Source: Ulva prolifera (lineage: Eukaryota > Chlorophyta > Ulvophyceae > Ulvales > Ulvaceae). From it: a stretch of DNA of 64,000 bases. The stretch is taken from contig CM041201.1 in the NCBI GenBank assembly GCA_023078555.1, positions 5,215,713-5,279,712 on the forward strand. Reading direction: 5' to 3'. The position numbers and the translations under genes were made by a program. Positions 11,378 through 23,411 of the stretch are shown here, in pieces. Every line of letters starts with the position of its first letter. Position 1 is the stretch's first letter. The notes beneath the pieces were generated by a model, which saw nothing but the letters and a program-made list of their open reading frames with translations, ran no database searches and was not told where the DNA came from.

Positions 11378-12246
11378 CAGAGTTGCATTGAAACGCGTTT
11401 CTTTCGATGAGAATCGAGTCAAACGTGGTTGAATTTCAACGTTTCATATGAACGTATGAAACGCCGGCACGCCGGGACTGCACGTTTTCAGGAGGGGTCT
11501 GAGCAAACCAGCACTCCGCAGCACCCCTGGCCATAAAGGACATCGATGCATTTATCGTCCCTTGCATTGCAGTGCTAGCGACGATCACTGTATTACGAAC
11601 TGTGAGTTGATAAGAGTGTCGTGCTGCTGATATGGGTCGTGGCAAGCGTCCCGTTTGGGACGAGTATATTGTTCATGGCAAGAACGGCAGAACTTCCGAT
11701 GTCGAGTTCAAGCACTGCAATCGACAGATCTCGGCCGCTAGCGCAGCGCATGTTCTTGCTCATTTCACTGGTTGCAAGAAGGCCGGGATAGCAAGGTCAC
11801 AATATGAGTGCGTCTGTTCGCATGATGGCGCGCCTAGGCAAGCCGTTCGAGAACACGCTTCGGTTGATCCGTCCGAACCCGCGGCAATTGTACCGTATCA
11901 AGGGAAGAAAACTTCAGACGTTTCTTTTGCTGATGTCTTCTATGAGCAGGCGGTCGCGTTCAACAAGGTCCAATCGCCTGCATTCAAATGATTTACACAG
12001 AGAACAGTCTGATCTGCCATCCTGATGTGCCACACAGTCATCAAATATTGTATGTATGTGTACATATATAGACTGTTCAAGTGGCTGCTCAGTGCAGCCT
12101 GGGAAAAACTGGCTGGGCGCCTGCGGCGCGCAGATGCCATTTTACCCACACAACGTTTCATATTGTCCACTACCATCGAAAGAACCGTTTCAAACGCGTT
12201 TCTTATGTTCTAGTTTCCTATGTCAAACCGTTTCAATGCAATTCTG
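11378..12246 (+). mobile_element. hAT-family DNA transposon, internally deleted
   Basis: Terminal inverted repeats CAGAGTTGCATTGAAAC (left) and GTTTCAATGCAATTCTG (right) differ at one base. The insert is flanked by GTCAGTGG (11,370-11,377) and GTCAGCGG (12,247-12,254), an 8-bp target duplication with one mismatch; 8 bp is the hAT hallmark. At 869 bp it keeps only the N-terminal part of a transposase gene; the catalytic RNase-H-like domain and dimerisation region are missing. The mismatched duplication and loss of coding sequence mean it is not recent. Confidence 0.88.
11632..11991 (+). pseudogene. hAT transposase N-terminal fragment (BED-type zinc finger)
   Basis: The 119-codon frame begins MGRGKRPVWDEYI, a start typical of hAT transposases, and continues with a BED-like DNA-binding motif: F26-x-x-C29, then H44-x-x-x-C48 (VLAHFTGCKKAG). 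The position where the first zinc Cys is expected holds Phe26, so the finger is probably damaged. The frame stops at 11,989-11,991 long before any catalytic domain; intact hAT transposases are about 600-800 residues. It is a relic inside the element at 11,378-12,246. Confidence 0.8.
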
Positions 12247-12299
12247 GTCAGCGGGGCCCATGGCGATGAACTCCACAATGCCAATGAATCCAGCTGCAA

Positions 12300-14260
12300 T
12301 CGCAAGCTGTACAGGTTGATCGCAAAATCGTGACATAGCCGGAGCAAAATTCGGAACCCAGCACCGAGAAGCATCAAACCACCTCTTGACCACCAGCATC
12401 AAACCACTTCGCGACCAGCATCGAATCCGTTGGTAGGCCCCAGGGCCCTAAACAAGCGCTCCCCCCAGAGCCACGGAGCCTAGCCACGGCCTCACCACTA
12501 ACTCCGCCCAGCGGAGAGCAACACATGTAAAGCAGCATACTCAAATTCCAAATCATATGGTGTTAAATCACAGGACTCCACCTCGCAGCCACTCAGTAGG
12601 CCAGGTTCCGTTGTGCGTGGTCCCATAGTGCCAGTTGCGACAACGACACGAGGACGCGGACACTCAAGGCGCAGATAAATGCTGTAGATGAAAAAATGAA
12701 CTTTCCTGCGTCCATAGAAGCATGTTTGGGCCGATTTCGATGATCGGCCCGCAGCAGACCTCTGTCGCCTGCAGTTTGTGAACATAGCTCTCGAGGAGAC
12801 CATGCCACGCAGAGGAAGCAGTCTCAGCACCAAACACGTCCAAGATAGTTGCTCAAATCATTCACTACATGATATCGCCACACCACACTGTCAGCCTTTG
12901 GCGACATGAAGGTCAGTGCCCACCGGACGTCACAGCATTTCAGCTCAACGGTTTCGTCCACAGCCGACGCCTGGACTCCGCGGCGGCGCCTCGACGACGT
13001 CCAGATCAACGAGCAAGGCTCAACGGAGCGTCAAACAAAGCAGGCGAGGTCGCGGAGCTGCTCTGCAGCCGAGGACATACAGCCGTGTGCCTACCGCGGC
13101 ATTGCAGACCTTACACGGTGGCAGCAGCAGCTCCGAGAACGGTACCTTGGCGGCGGTCGAGGTGGACAGGTCCGCCCACATCCTGAACTGCTCTTGCAAA
13201 CCATCTCAGCTGAGTCAAATGAGATCTCATCATTGCGAACCCTCTTGAGTATTTTCGAGGTCATATTCCGGACCACAGCAATCCTTGATGCCATGTTAAC
13301 TTGCAGCTCCAGGGCACTCGTGCGGCAATGCACACATACATCACTACAGCAAGAGTAACAATCGGGCTTGCACGTCCAGAGATGTCAGTGACGAATGTGT
13401 TCAGCTGTGCTGGGATGGCCACGATCTCCAGACGTCCGGATGCAGTATAGGATCATGCATACGGTGCAGAGACAAAGTAAACTGCCGTGAGCACCAACAA
13501 ATGTCTCCAGACCAGTGCCAGACCAGACCAGTGCAGTGCACAATGGCCACATGTGGCAGGCGTCGAACGGACATGTCTGTCAGGAGGCTGACATTGAGGT
13601 TGCACCCATACTGCACATGACGATGCATGGCCCGTGTAGCTGCCACGGCAGCGCATCTGATAGTGTGACCCAAGTGGTATCATACATCATATCAGGAAGG
13701 CCCACACAGCTGCACAGGTCCAGTACTTCCTGTGACAGATCATTCAGGAGATCTGGGAACAACGGTTCGAACATACAGTAAACAAAAAGGATTGGGCATC
13801 ACGGCGTTCCCATCATGGCCAGGGCTTCGGCTTCGGCCACCCGGGGCGCAGAAAAGTTTATGCATGTGTGAAACTTATTCGCCCTTTGGGGTCTGCAGGT
13901 GGAGGGGGGGAGGGGTCTTGGAGCGGGGGGGGGGGTGGCTGTGCGAATATGAAATTGCTTGTCATGATTCGCTGTGTGCTGAAAGAGAACAAGCTCGGTC
14001 ACATTGCCGCCAGGACAAGCCGCCAGGATACAGCATAGTACTGACCTAAGGCGTGCTGCTCCACCCCTACATGCGCAGGCAGAGGGGCCAAACAACACAA
14101 AGGTATGAGCTCACATCTTGACACCATGCCGCAGACGTTCTGCAACACATTCACAGCTTCAGCAAGCACAGATACCAACATTGCGGAACTCATTGTGATG
14201 TTTGGGCCACGTGCTGCTGCGCACAAGGCATTGTTGTCTCTCAGCTGTATGGCCTACGGC
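12300..14260 (-). CDS. Possible intron-rich host gene, unidentified
   Basis: Several short minus-strand frames have ordinary protein character and plausible splice sites. One runs from about 14,251 (acceptor CCATACAG) as LRDNNALCAAARGPN, then MLVSVLAEAVNVLQNV. A second follows acceptor TTCCCAG near 13,748: LNDLSQEVLDLCSCV, then DTTWVTLSDALPW. Others lie near 13,333-13,150 (NMTSKILKRVRNDE and QFRMWADLSTSTAAK) and 12,830-12,500 (WHGLLESYVHKLQATE and DLTPYDLEFEYAALHVLL). The Leu-rich amphipathic pattern would fit a helical-repeat protein such as an importin or exportin, but I recognise no signature motif and could not link the exons in one phase-consistent model. It may also be a decayed gene. 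Confidence 0.3.
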
Positions 14261-14329
14261 AGAGCCCAGCCACTATCCCCACTTGGACATGCCTGAGAGG
14301 CTTTCACACTACTGTACCTTCTGCACCGT

Positions 14330-15970
14330 ATGATTGTCAGTTGCCAGGAGCTGTTTGGAGTCCTGTGCGGCGTGCTGCATCGTAGATCGATCGTCATCGC
14401 GCAGGCAGCCTTGGATGGCCTCATGCCGCTGCTATGAGTCTACCTTCAGTGATGCCTCTGCAGATCCAGGTTCATGACCTGCATCGTTCACACTCAGAGC
14501 ATTCATGCTGTTATGATGTGCTGAGTTGCTCTTACAATTGATTATGGGCGCTTACAATTGATTTTTGCTGTAAATTCAAAGGTCATGCCGACCGTTCAGC
14601 TTCGATGTCTCCTGTAGACCAAAGAGCCATTCGATTCGGATCTGAGCTGCACAGAGACTATGAACTCGTGATCGTGTACTCCGTTACGGCTGTGGACACC
14701 TGCCCAGAGCACCTGAATGAGGTGGAGGTCAACACGTTGCATGCGAGCATGTAAAAGCACGTAACGGTTCAGGGAAACACTGGACACTGTACTTGCAGGC
14801 GCTCACAGCTGCTACATGGATGATCACAGGTATTGCCTGATCATGCAAGTTAGACCATGGCTCAGGGTCAATTGGCGATGGCTGTCCAGGTGTTGCATCA
14901 TGGTCGCAGACATAGGCGCTGCACAGGCTTGCAAAATGTACGCCAGACTCATGACACAGGCCAACACATGCTATGCTCTCAACAGCGAGGCCCACTGTAC
15001 CATGTCGTGCTTGTGAACGGCGTGGCATTGTTTTCACCTCTGCATCACGTATGCGTAGCAGAGCCCAACCGGGCACTTGCTCACAGGCGCGGCAGGCATC
15101 CGGGTAGTGTGCAAAGTGTTGACTCGTGTTCCGGCCATCACAACGTGGCTTCTCAATGCTCGCAGATAGCTCCACGATTGACAACCTTCCACTCTTCGCT
15201 TGATAGTTGGGCCAGCAGTGACAGCTCAACTGGCTCTGGCCCAGACAGACCACAGCAGCACCGGTAGCTTTCATGAGCACGTCATCACCTTGAGTGCATG
15301 TTCGCTGATGAGTGTGGTTGCGGTGCCTCCCCTGGAGAGGGGCTGTGCGCCATACACGAATGCAGCAGCAGAGAGTGATGTTGGTGGGAGAGCCTCTGAG
15401 GGCTGCAGGTGCAGCATGGTGAGCACCAGGGCCTTCCCTTGACCTGCACGCTGCTGAGACCCCAGAAGGCTCCGGTCGTCCTCGGCGTGCTACCCCGCGC
15501 GAAGTCCACAGCATGTGCCCCAGCGCCGGCTGGTGGTCGTCGTTGCCGGTCTCCTGCACGTCTCGGGTGTTCCATTGCCGGCCGCCTGACAAGGAATTGA
15601 AAGATCAGAGCTGCCAGGCTATCTTTGGTATCAATCGCCAGCTTGGTGGATGCGTGGGCGTTATCGTGGGACTAGGTGGGGTCCTCAGGTTGGTCGGCGA
15701 TGCTGCAGAGGCCAAGGGCCCGATCGATGACACAGCGGAATGTCATGAATCACACTGGCAGATATGCTTTCAAGGCGGCAGCCCCACCAAAAATTTCAAG
15801 CAGTGGGCAGTTGACCAGTTGGCGGGGTAGCCCAAATTCTCAGCACCACGCAAATGCTCCTTATGTTGCTAGCTCAAAGGAAAAACAGCCTGCAGCTGGC
15901 TTACTCATGCCCAGCAAAAATACCCTGCAGCTGGCTTACTCAGCTCAGCACTGGGTCATGCTCGTGAGCC
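14330..15970 (-). other. Unresolved region; one 287-codon minus-strand frame
   Basis: A frame of 287 codons (15,592-14,729) is open on the minus strand but its composition (Cys, His, Arg and Ser rich) is not clearly protein-like. A different minus frame near 15,450-15,290 (KALVLTMLHLQPSE, then SLSAAAFVYGAQPL) looks better. Neither is recognised. This may be a continuation, in the 5' direction, of the gene suspected at 12.3-14.3 kb. Confidence 0.2.
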
Positions 15971-15971
15971 C

Positions 15972-16028
15972 GAGGTGCCTCCACAGACATGAGGTACCTC
16001 CACAGACACGAGGTGCCTCCACAGACAT
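15972..16028. repeat. Three tandem copies of a 19-bp unit
   Basis: GAGGTGCCTCCACAGACAT is repeated three times head to tail (15,972-15,990, 15,991-16,009, 16,010-16,028); the middle copy differs at two bases. A two-copy repeat built on CTGCAGCTGGCTTACTCA lies just upstream (about 15,891-15,942). Confidence 0.9.
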
Positions 16029-16029
16029 G

Positions 16030-19000
16030 CATAAGCGCAGACGTGCACAATCCACAACACGCACTCGGCTTCAAGTAGCAGGCATGAGTCGCAGGCATGA
16101 GTCGGGAGCCATATGCGCTCCCTTGCCTGCATGCTTGCATGTGGCAATCCATCAGAGTCCTTTCAGAGTGATGTTTTAGCGGGAGCAACACCGAGCATGC
16201 AGCTGTCAGGGTACATCTCATCTTGCCTATCTTGCTGGTGTGTACAACCACAAAGGCGGCAAGGTGGTGTGTTGGCTACCATGTGTCCATCATGGTGCAA
16301 TACTTTGACATGCACATGTGTTCATGGTGCAGTACATTTATCCACTTTCGCTGAGCAATCTCATGGAGCAACTTGCACACATAGGGTAGATGTATCACAC
16401 AGCTGCCAAGTCAGCATGCTCGCAGCGGCTGCATGTCCCTCAAATGGGCTCCTCACAGGCTGGGCAGGTGACATTCTGACTAGGCTCACAATGTGCTATT
16501 TCTTCAATCCACTGCCAGATGAATTTTGATTGCCATTGTCCACTAAAGGCTACTAATGTGGATGTCTGAGGCGAATAACAACAACAACAATTAAGGCAAA
16601 AAATATTCAAGTTTACACGCCTCAGTATCTCACTCTCAGGCTGATATCCTGAGAGTGCTTGACAAGGCCTTGCAAGGGCTGTCTCTACATGAAGATTCCT
16701 GTGTGTGTGATAACGAGGCCACATATGCGTCATCAATTGCAGCCGGGCAGGATAAACAGTAGTGCACAACTATACACCGCCGGGCGGCCATCAGCATCTT
16801 GCCATATGTACATTGGCACACGTATGCCACATCAGCATCTTGCCATATGAACACGAGCTTGGCCAAGCTTGGCGGGTGCAGTACTGCACCCCCCCGCGGG
16901 GCCCCAGCCATGCCATGCTACGTCCACATGCGATTACCTGATAATGGATCAAAGTATGCAATTCGCTTTGAATCAATTGATTTCAAGGCCGCGCGAGGCT
17001 GCTCCATGCGCGCACGCATCTGCATTTAGCCGGCGCCCGGACGCTGTAGGCTGGGCCGCGGGGGCGTGTGGATACGTACAGTACTTGCCTACATGACAAC
17101 GTCTCCATATGTAGGACGGCTAGTGCTATGATTTCATCGATAGTTGTTCCAGGCACGGCATATGGACATCGCGTTGCGCACGCATTCTTAGTGTGCAGGG
17201 CCTCCAATTGCAAGGCGCGAGCATGAGCACACACACATCTTGCGAGCTTCCAGGTTGGCGGGTCGGACGCGTGATGGACAACGTCGCCGTCTGGGCCTGC
17301 GTTCAGACTTGAACTTTGCTTGTGTCTAGATTGTAAACTGCAGTATCCCACTTAATCTTCACAACGCGGCAATAGTGCTTCCCGATGGCTGAACGTCTGA
17401 GCACATCCTCGTAGGCGACACAACTGCAAGCATCCACGTCCAATCAGACAAGGCAGTTGCCGGAACTGCACGTGCAAATTGCTGGAGAGGCTCGCGAAGA
17501 AGCGTCATCAATCCAGGAGGCACATGTGAGCTTCTTGTAGTACATATACAAGTAGATACCTAAACTTCTGGAGGTCAGGCCTAAGCTGGATCTGCTGGCA
17601 CCTGCACATCTTGAAGATGTTCCACACCCTCCGAAAGGCACATCCTCGTGTGTGAAGGCCTGGAGAATCCCAGCTGGAGCCGCAGCAGCGGGATAACTGA
17701 CTCATAAGCAAGATGTCAACACAATCCAAATTTGCTTTACATTGCTCTTTGTGAAGGAATCCTGTAGCCGCTTGGACAGTGCACAGACCTCCGCATCAAC
17801 ACTGATGGCTGGCAATCCATATAGCGCAGTAGCTACACAATAGAAGTATAGTATGCCGATACCACGCCAAACCCACAGGGCCAACAGCTTCAGCGCACCT
17901 TGGGGCAGGAGTGCCACCAACACACTCCATGGCTGCATTGGCGAAAAACATCCTGGCGCTCAACACCATCCCAAGACACCGGTATCGGGCCTGAGGCACC
18001 AGGTCTGAAAGCCGGAGCTTCAAGCGTGTGCCTGTAGTGAGCCATCGAGTGATGTATATTCAAGCCAGAACTTGGATATATGTGATGCTATAGGCTGATG
18101 TCACTTGTGCTGAAAGGACCAAGACAGTGGGGCAGTTTGCACCGCAGACGGCAGGCTCAACGGAGCGGCGCACACCGGCCACACCCAGCACCCTGTGCAG
18201 AACATCATGTCACTCCACTTGTGCACCAGCAGCACCCAGTGTAGGCCCTGCGTTGCCAAACAGGGGCAGCACACGCTAGCCCGGCATGTCTGCAGCATCG
18301 TGCCCCTGATAGCCTCTGCTGGTCCGCCAAACACCCTCACTGAGGCCCTGACAAACAAGTGCGCAGTTAGATGCGAACACACGCCACACATGCCTACCAT
18401 ATAATAGAAACGGCATGTATACATCAGGCGCTATTCCTGCTCAAGCTACCGAGCCCTGACGCTGTGGGCTGCTGGCCCTTTGGCGGCTTGGATTCGAGGC
18501 GAATGTACCCCGTGACGGGCCGCATGTGTGAGAGACTCGCAGCGAGGGTGCGCTGAGCAGCTGCAGTGAGTCTCTACCTCGTCAGTCAGCACATTCTTGG
18601 CATCCCCTCTGGCGCGGCAGCGTTCTCGCTGCTGGGCCCCTCGCATAGCTCTGCGCAGGACGTTTGTGGGTGGCCGTGCACCGTTTGGCTGTTTGTGAGT
18701 GTGTGTGAGGCATGTGTGCGCTCCTTCGGGAGCTACATACGGCCGCAACCTGGCAGGTTCGGGGGAACGCCACTCAGCCGAGAGCCGCGCACGCGACGTG
18801 AACGTGAGGCCTGCGCACACAAGCTACCTCCACCACCTCCCACAGAGCGTATGCTGTGTATAACTCCTGGTCGTAATTGACGCCGTTGTCGTCCGGGACC
18901 TACCTCAGCGGGACAAGCGGCGGGCGGTGAGTTCCATGCCCGCACCGCAGTCAGCATGAAATTACTCAAACATATCGCAGCCAGCATGAAGGGCCTTCAA

Positions 19001-19060
19001 CACTATGCAAACATCAGTCTTGTGCCGCGAGCTGCAATGCCTGTTCAGCGTCGAGCAGGA
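16030..19060. other. No firm gene; weak minus-strand exon-like segments at 17.5-18.4 kb
   Basis: Minus-strand segments such as LFVRASVRVFGGPAEAI (about 18,360-18,310) and KLRLSDLVPQARYRCLGMVL (about 18,020-17,960) look protein-like and could be 5' exons of the gene suspected at 12.3-14.3 kb. I cannot prove splicing or identify them. Otherwise I see no repeat family or RNA gene. Confidence 0.2.
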
Positions 19061-19154
19061 ATGGCACGGTGTACACGGCAGAGCTTGCCACATCAGCACT
19101 GCCTTATTGGTAAGTACGCTTGGGGGTTGAATAGCCCGAGGGCAACGTCTGTGT

Positions 19155-19636
19155 TACACAAGGACAAAGCCGGAGGGGCCAGCAGCACCGCCAGGACAAC
19201 GACGAAGCACGCGAACAGCCCAAAGCACGCGCGTCAGGAGAGCGGCAGCCACCTCGATTCCGCCCGCACTCAGGGCCAAGTCACAGCAAGCACCCGCACA
19301 CAGCACCCAGCCTCAGCCCGACAGGAACCCACGGACCACGCACCCCAACTGAACACACACCCACACACCCCCACACCACACCCCCACACCACACCCAGGC
19401 ACCCGTCCCCGCTCAACCCCCCAACATACACACCCCCACGCCTGCATGCAATACCACCCCGCACGGCCGCGGCAGCCCAAGCTGGCAGCCCGGCTGGTGC
19501 CGGCCCAACGCGCAAGCCGCCGCCCCCAGACCCCAACCCAATCCCCCTACCGCAGCCGCCCCCCGCACTGCACTCCTGTACCCGAACAGATCAGCCCCGA
19601 GCGGCGGAGCAACACAGCAGCGCCATCCGCCGACCC
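19155..19636 (-). mobile_element. LINE B 3' UTR fragment with a 13-bp target duplication, unit 1 only
   Basis: GCAACGTCTGTGT occurs at 19,142-19,154 and 19,637-19,649. Between them is 482 bp of LINE B 3' UTR on the minus strand, ending at the ACAAGGACAAAG terminus. At the matching points of unit 2 (about 32,643) and unit 3 (about 50,150) the flanks join directly (AACGTCCGTGTG), so the insertion came after the triplication. Confidence 0.9.
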
Positions 19637-20355
19637 GCAACGTCTGTGTGACCAGGACAAAGACAGTTTGTTACATGGCACCACAGCATGGCACGAAGCG
19701 ACCCTGCAGTTGCAGGCAACATAAGATCCCAAAGCAACAAACCAACCACACAGCGGCAACCACGTTGCACCATCTCTCCCACTCGCGTAGTGCCTCCATC
19801 CCATAGCACACACAATGCTTGAGTGCAATCGTTCTTGTGTTTCGGGGGTGCTCCTGTGGTGCTACCTGCTACCTTGTCGTTGTGACAGACACAATTGCAT
19901 TGATGTTGATGCATGGCATGGCATGCAAGAAAGACAGCAAGGATGCGTGATGGTTGCATGCTCCATGGATGCATGCCATGTCACCCTGGAGGCCCATCAT
20001 GATGAGGTGTGTGCATGGAATCTGATCCTGCAGTAGGAGTACTTCTTCCTGTTAACAATCGGGCATTGCAATGGAGCTGCATGGATATGTTGAAGCCTTC
20101 CTCATAATGCACATACACAATGTATGTAATGAATGAGAACTAAGAACTGCTGCAGCTATGAATGAGAACTGAGAACTGCTGCAGCTGTGTTCAATTCCAG
20201 ATAAGGCATCTGTGCAGGTGCGTTACACGCTGCAGCTGCAGCTGCAGCTGCATGCGTGCTGAGTGTGCTGAGTGTAGCAGCCACTGAGTACCTGAGGCTG
20301 TGCCACCATGCTGAGAAGCCACTGCAAGTGTCAATCCCATGTACTGTGTATCGAC

Positions 20356-20425
20356 AAGCTTAGCTTTTTTTAGCTTTTGAGAACTGAGACAAGCTTAGCT
20401 TTTTTTAGCTTTTGAGAACTGAGAC
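20356..20425. repeat. Perfect tandem duplication of a 35-bp unit
   Basis: The unit beginning AAGCTTAGCTTTTTTTAGC occurs at 20,356-20,390 and again, unchanged, at 20,391-20,425. Units 2 and 3 lack this duplication, so it is recent. A nearby 28-bp duplication around GAACTGAGAACTGCTGCAGC lies at about 20,130-20,190. Confidence 0.9.
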
Positions 20426-20866
20426 CTGCTGCCAGGTCGATGCATCAAGTGGGATCAAGTGGGATACTGCATAATATTTTCGGAAAAACATTAGAGTGAC
20501 AGAGAGTAAGTGTAACACCGCTCGCAATCCGGATCCCTTCACATATCATCCACCTCACACCCACCTGGAAGACCTTTTTGGCTGAACAATCCATGAGCTG
20601 TGTAAGTTGTGGAACAGGGTTGGGGCCAATCCGTAAGTCTGCTGTATGAATTGGACGAAAAAGACGCCAGCTTGAAGACCATGAAACATGTGCTTTGACT
20701 GTAAATGTGATCCTGCATTTGGCAGCACCAGCTGATCATGGCAGTATTGCTGACTCAATAACAGAATCAGGAAAGCTATCAAGAATGTTTACTGACTGGA
20801 TAACAGAATCAGGACTGCTATCTAGAATGAGGCATCCTGTTCAGTGTGATAGATGCAAGCGATAGA

Positions 20867-20945
20867 CGCAAGCATGAGTGGTTACGCAAGCATGAGTGGT
20901 TGAGTGGTTGGACGCAAGCATGAGTGGTGTGTGGTGTGAGTGGTG
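20867..20945. repeat. Minisatellite based on GACGCAAGCATGAGTGGT
   Basis: Irregular tandem copies of ACGCAAGCATGAGTGGT followed by (GTGTG)n-like sequence. The corresponding GT-rich part is shorter in units 2 and 3 and in unit 2 is enclosed by a new inverted repeat. Confidence 0.75.
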
Positions 20946-21304
20946 TGTGGTGTGGGCGCCTGAGAGCACATGCTCAGATCATCATGAGGCAATGATTCCA
21001 ATGACCAGTCACGTTGGTCATGCCTGACTGAAGCTCCTGACTGAGGTCATAGCCTGGAATTCTGGATGCCATATGCCATGAGATGCAAACATGTAGCTCT
21101 CTCACGTGCAAAAGGGCATGGCGTCATCCACTAAGCTGTGGGCCTGCTGGGAGGTGCACATTGCATATGTGGGCGAGGCTTCAGTGCGTTCTCCGGTGTG
21201 TCGAGTCCGAGTCCGAGTCCGAGTCCGAGCGCAGATGGCGCCGGTGCATGGACCAGTCCATGGATCTGCGCCCTGCAGATGCTGAGACTGATGCCCTTGG
21301 GTGC

Positions 21305-21349
21305 TGTGGCAATCCAGTGGTATAGCGGTCATATCACTGGATTGCCACA
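21305..21349. repeat. 45-bp hairpin element, copy 2
   Basis: Perfect 15-base arms TGTGGCAATCCAGTG and CACTGGATTGCCACA around the loop GTATAGCGGTCATAT. The bases after it (GGTGCAC) also match those after copy 1 at 8,375-8,419. A (GAGTCC)4 microsatellite lies 70 bp upstream (about 21,205-21,230). Confidence 0.85.
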
Positions 21350-21399
21350 GGTGCACTTGGCACCCTGTTTCGTTTCTCTGGGCTGCGGGCCAGGAGGCC

Positions 21400-22001
21400 T
21401 TGGTGCTGCCAGACTGAAGCATGTTCGCTGCTGTGGTGTGGCCGGGTGTGGTGTGTATGGCTGGGTGTGTGTGCACGTGGCTGTTGAATCGGAAGAGGTT
21501 CCTTTGTTGTGTTTGCCTGTTCCCATTCACTCTTCGGTTTTTTGGGTACCGCCCCTGCAATTGGAATCATGGATACAGAACAATGCTACACGGCAACTTC
21601 ATCACTCTTCTGTTTACTCTTCTGTCATTCGTGAAGCAATATGTCTCACATCAGCCCTCTAATGTAAGCAAGAACTTCCTTAGCTATAGCCTATACAGCT
21701 GAGGTGCAAGCTTTTACACGGGATAGCCAGCTGCAGTCATTACAGCAGATCTAGCTCTATAGAGTCAATGGAGTCACAACACAAGATACCTTCCAAATCT
21801 GCTCCCACACACCCCATAGAAGCTACGGACGACGACGCAGACACACGGAAGTTGCTCTGCAGGACAGGCCCTGTCCGGGGTAGACTGCAGTATGCGTGTA
21901 CCACATGTAACACATATGCGTAAATGCATAACAGAAGAGTGAACAGGAACAGACAATCACAACAAAACAAACTCGTCCGAATCAACAGCCACACACAAAT
22001 G
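21400..22001. mobile_element. Old LINE A tails in unit 1
   Basis: A plus-strand tail ends near 21,540 (GTTGAATCGGAAGAGG then CCCATTCACTCTTCGG) and a minus-strand tail lies at about 21,930-22,001 (CAGAAGAGTGAACAGGAACA then CGTCCGAATCAACAG). Both diverge clearly from the intact copy at 54,446-58,296, so they are older insertions. Confidence 0.55.
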
Positions 22002-22475
22002 GCCACTCTACAGCAGCTCCCACGCCTCAGTTCCCCGGCAGCACCGGGTCCTCCAGGCCGTACATGCATGCTATCATGCGAATGAAAATATTACACATCC
22101 ACGCGTGCACATGAAGAGGTCATAGCAGAGTAAACGAATTCAGATTCAAACATATCACAACAGTTTCCCTCGCATGCGCACAGTAATGGTGCTGCAGCTG
22201 CGGCGGCACACCTCGCGTGCAAGGTTAAGCTGCAAGGTTAAGCTTGGCAATACGAGCGTTTGCTTTGCGCACGCGCGTCATGGCTTTCTGCCTCGCGGCA
22301 CCCGGCACCGGTCTGCCGTGCGTTCTTCCTTCCAAGGCCTTGAATGTGTGTCAGCAGGAGAAAACACCTGTACAGTGGGGCGAACGCAGTACACATGAGC
22401 TACATGTGCACTCCCAAAGGATAGCATCAAGAGGCACTCTCAAAGCTTAAGGATAGGATCGGAGAGGCAGGTAAC

Positions 22476-22600
22476 ACCGCAGCAAGAGCACAAGAGCAGC
22501 AAGAGCACAAGAGCACCATCACCCCAAGAGCACAAGAGCACAAGAGCACCATCACCCCAAGAGCACAAGAGCAGCAAGAGCACAAGAGCACCATCACCCC
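22476..22600. repeat. Minisatellite of AGAGCACAAGAGCAGCA and CCATCACCCC
   Basis: Tandem higher-order array: AGAGCACA and AGAGCAGCA subunits alternating with three copies of CCATCACCCC. Units 2 and 3 lack it at the matching place. Confidence 0.85.
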
Positions 22601-23159
22601 CGGTACCCTCACATATGTGCAGATCTATATGCATACACACCCACAGACACACCTGTGAGCAGTATGTGACACCATAGCCATGCCCGGCCTCGCATGTGGC
22701 GGCGCCGCCCGACTGCGCCGCCCGACTGCAGGGGAGGAACTCAAAGTAGTCGATCATGTCTAGGAACAGGTGGCCAGTGTCCACACTGACCTTGTGCGGG
22801 ATCACGTCAGACTGTGTGGCTGTCAACTAGATGGGGCAACTGGGAGTCCACCGCCAGCCTGAGGCTGGCATGCAGCTGCCAAATTACATGTAGCAGCACC
22901 TCGCACATAGAGGAGAAAGGGCAGTGGTGGGGAAGGAGAACTCGAAGTAGTGTTTGATAGGGAGTATTGCAAAAGGGCCATGGCCCTGCCGATCTAATCT
23001 AAAGGCCTCGGGGGGTGTGCTATCTTGCAATTGGTGTAGGGTTTCGGCGGCTGGAAGTTCTTTCGGGTTGTTCGTGTTAGTGTAGACCCGCCCATTCGTC
23101 TCCAGAAGACACATATTTCATAAAGTATGTACAACAGGCGGTTGTAGTGTGGCCATGTG

Positions 23160-23221
23160 TGAGTAGCTATAGCTGTTGATTCGGATGAGATCCTTTTGTG
23201 GTACTTGTCTTCTTTTGTCAA
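23160..23221 (+). mobile_element. LINE A tail fragment
   Basis: GTTGATTCGGATGAGATCC and the CTTTTGT end match the LINE A 3' terminus with several differences. Short, non-coding. Confidence 0.55.
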
Positions 23222-23411
23222 CAATACAGAGGGGCCCGCAATTCCGCTGGGTGGTGAGTCACGAAACAGATATCATATGTATCTAGCGGATGATCGAGCA
23301 ACAGTTGACTCCACCATGGCCAGCTTATAATTAGCAGCACAACGAAGCGACAAGCAGACAAGACGAAACATACTTTTGCTGTGTTCACCTACTAGTATAC
23401 CGTTGGACCGG

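Larger units (their letters stand above)
19650..21120. repeat. R3 block, unit 1 copy: conserved non-coding segment of unknown nature
   Basis: This ~1.4-kb block matches 32,649-33,925 and 50,156-51,600. Shared landmarks in order are GTGTGACCAGGACAAAGACAG, TGACAGACACAA, GGCATGGCATGCAA, a stretch near TTTGGCAGCA, CTGACTGGATAACAGAATCA, and AGCACATGCTCAGATCAT. On the minus strand parts of it encode weakly conserved frames (CCQMQDHIYSQS here, CCQMQDQIYSQT in unit 3), but stops and indels differ between copies. It could be an old element or a gene remnant. Confidence 0.6.

Noticed and set aside
22476-22600. Regular repeats suggestive of a CRISPR array
   Set aside because: The units are contiguous minisatellite repeats without unique spacers, and the window is eukaryotic.
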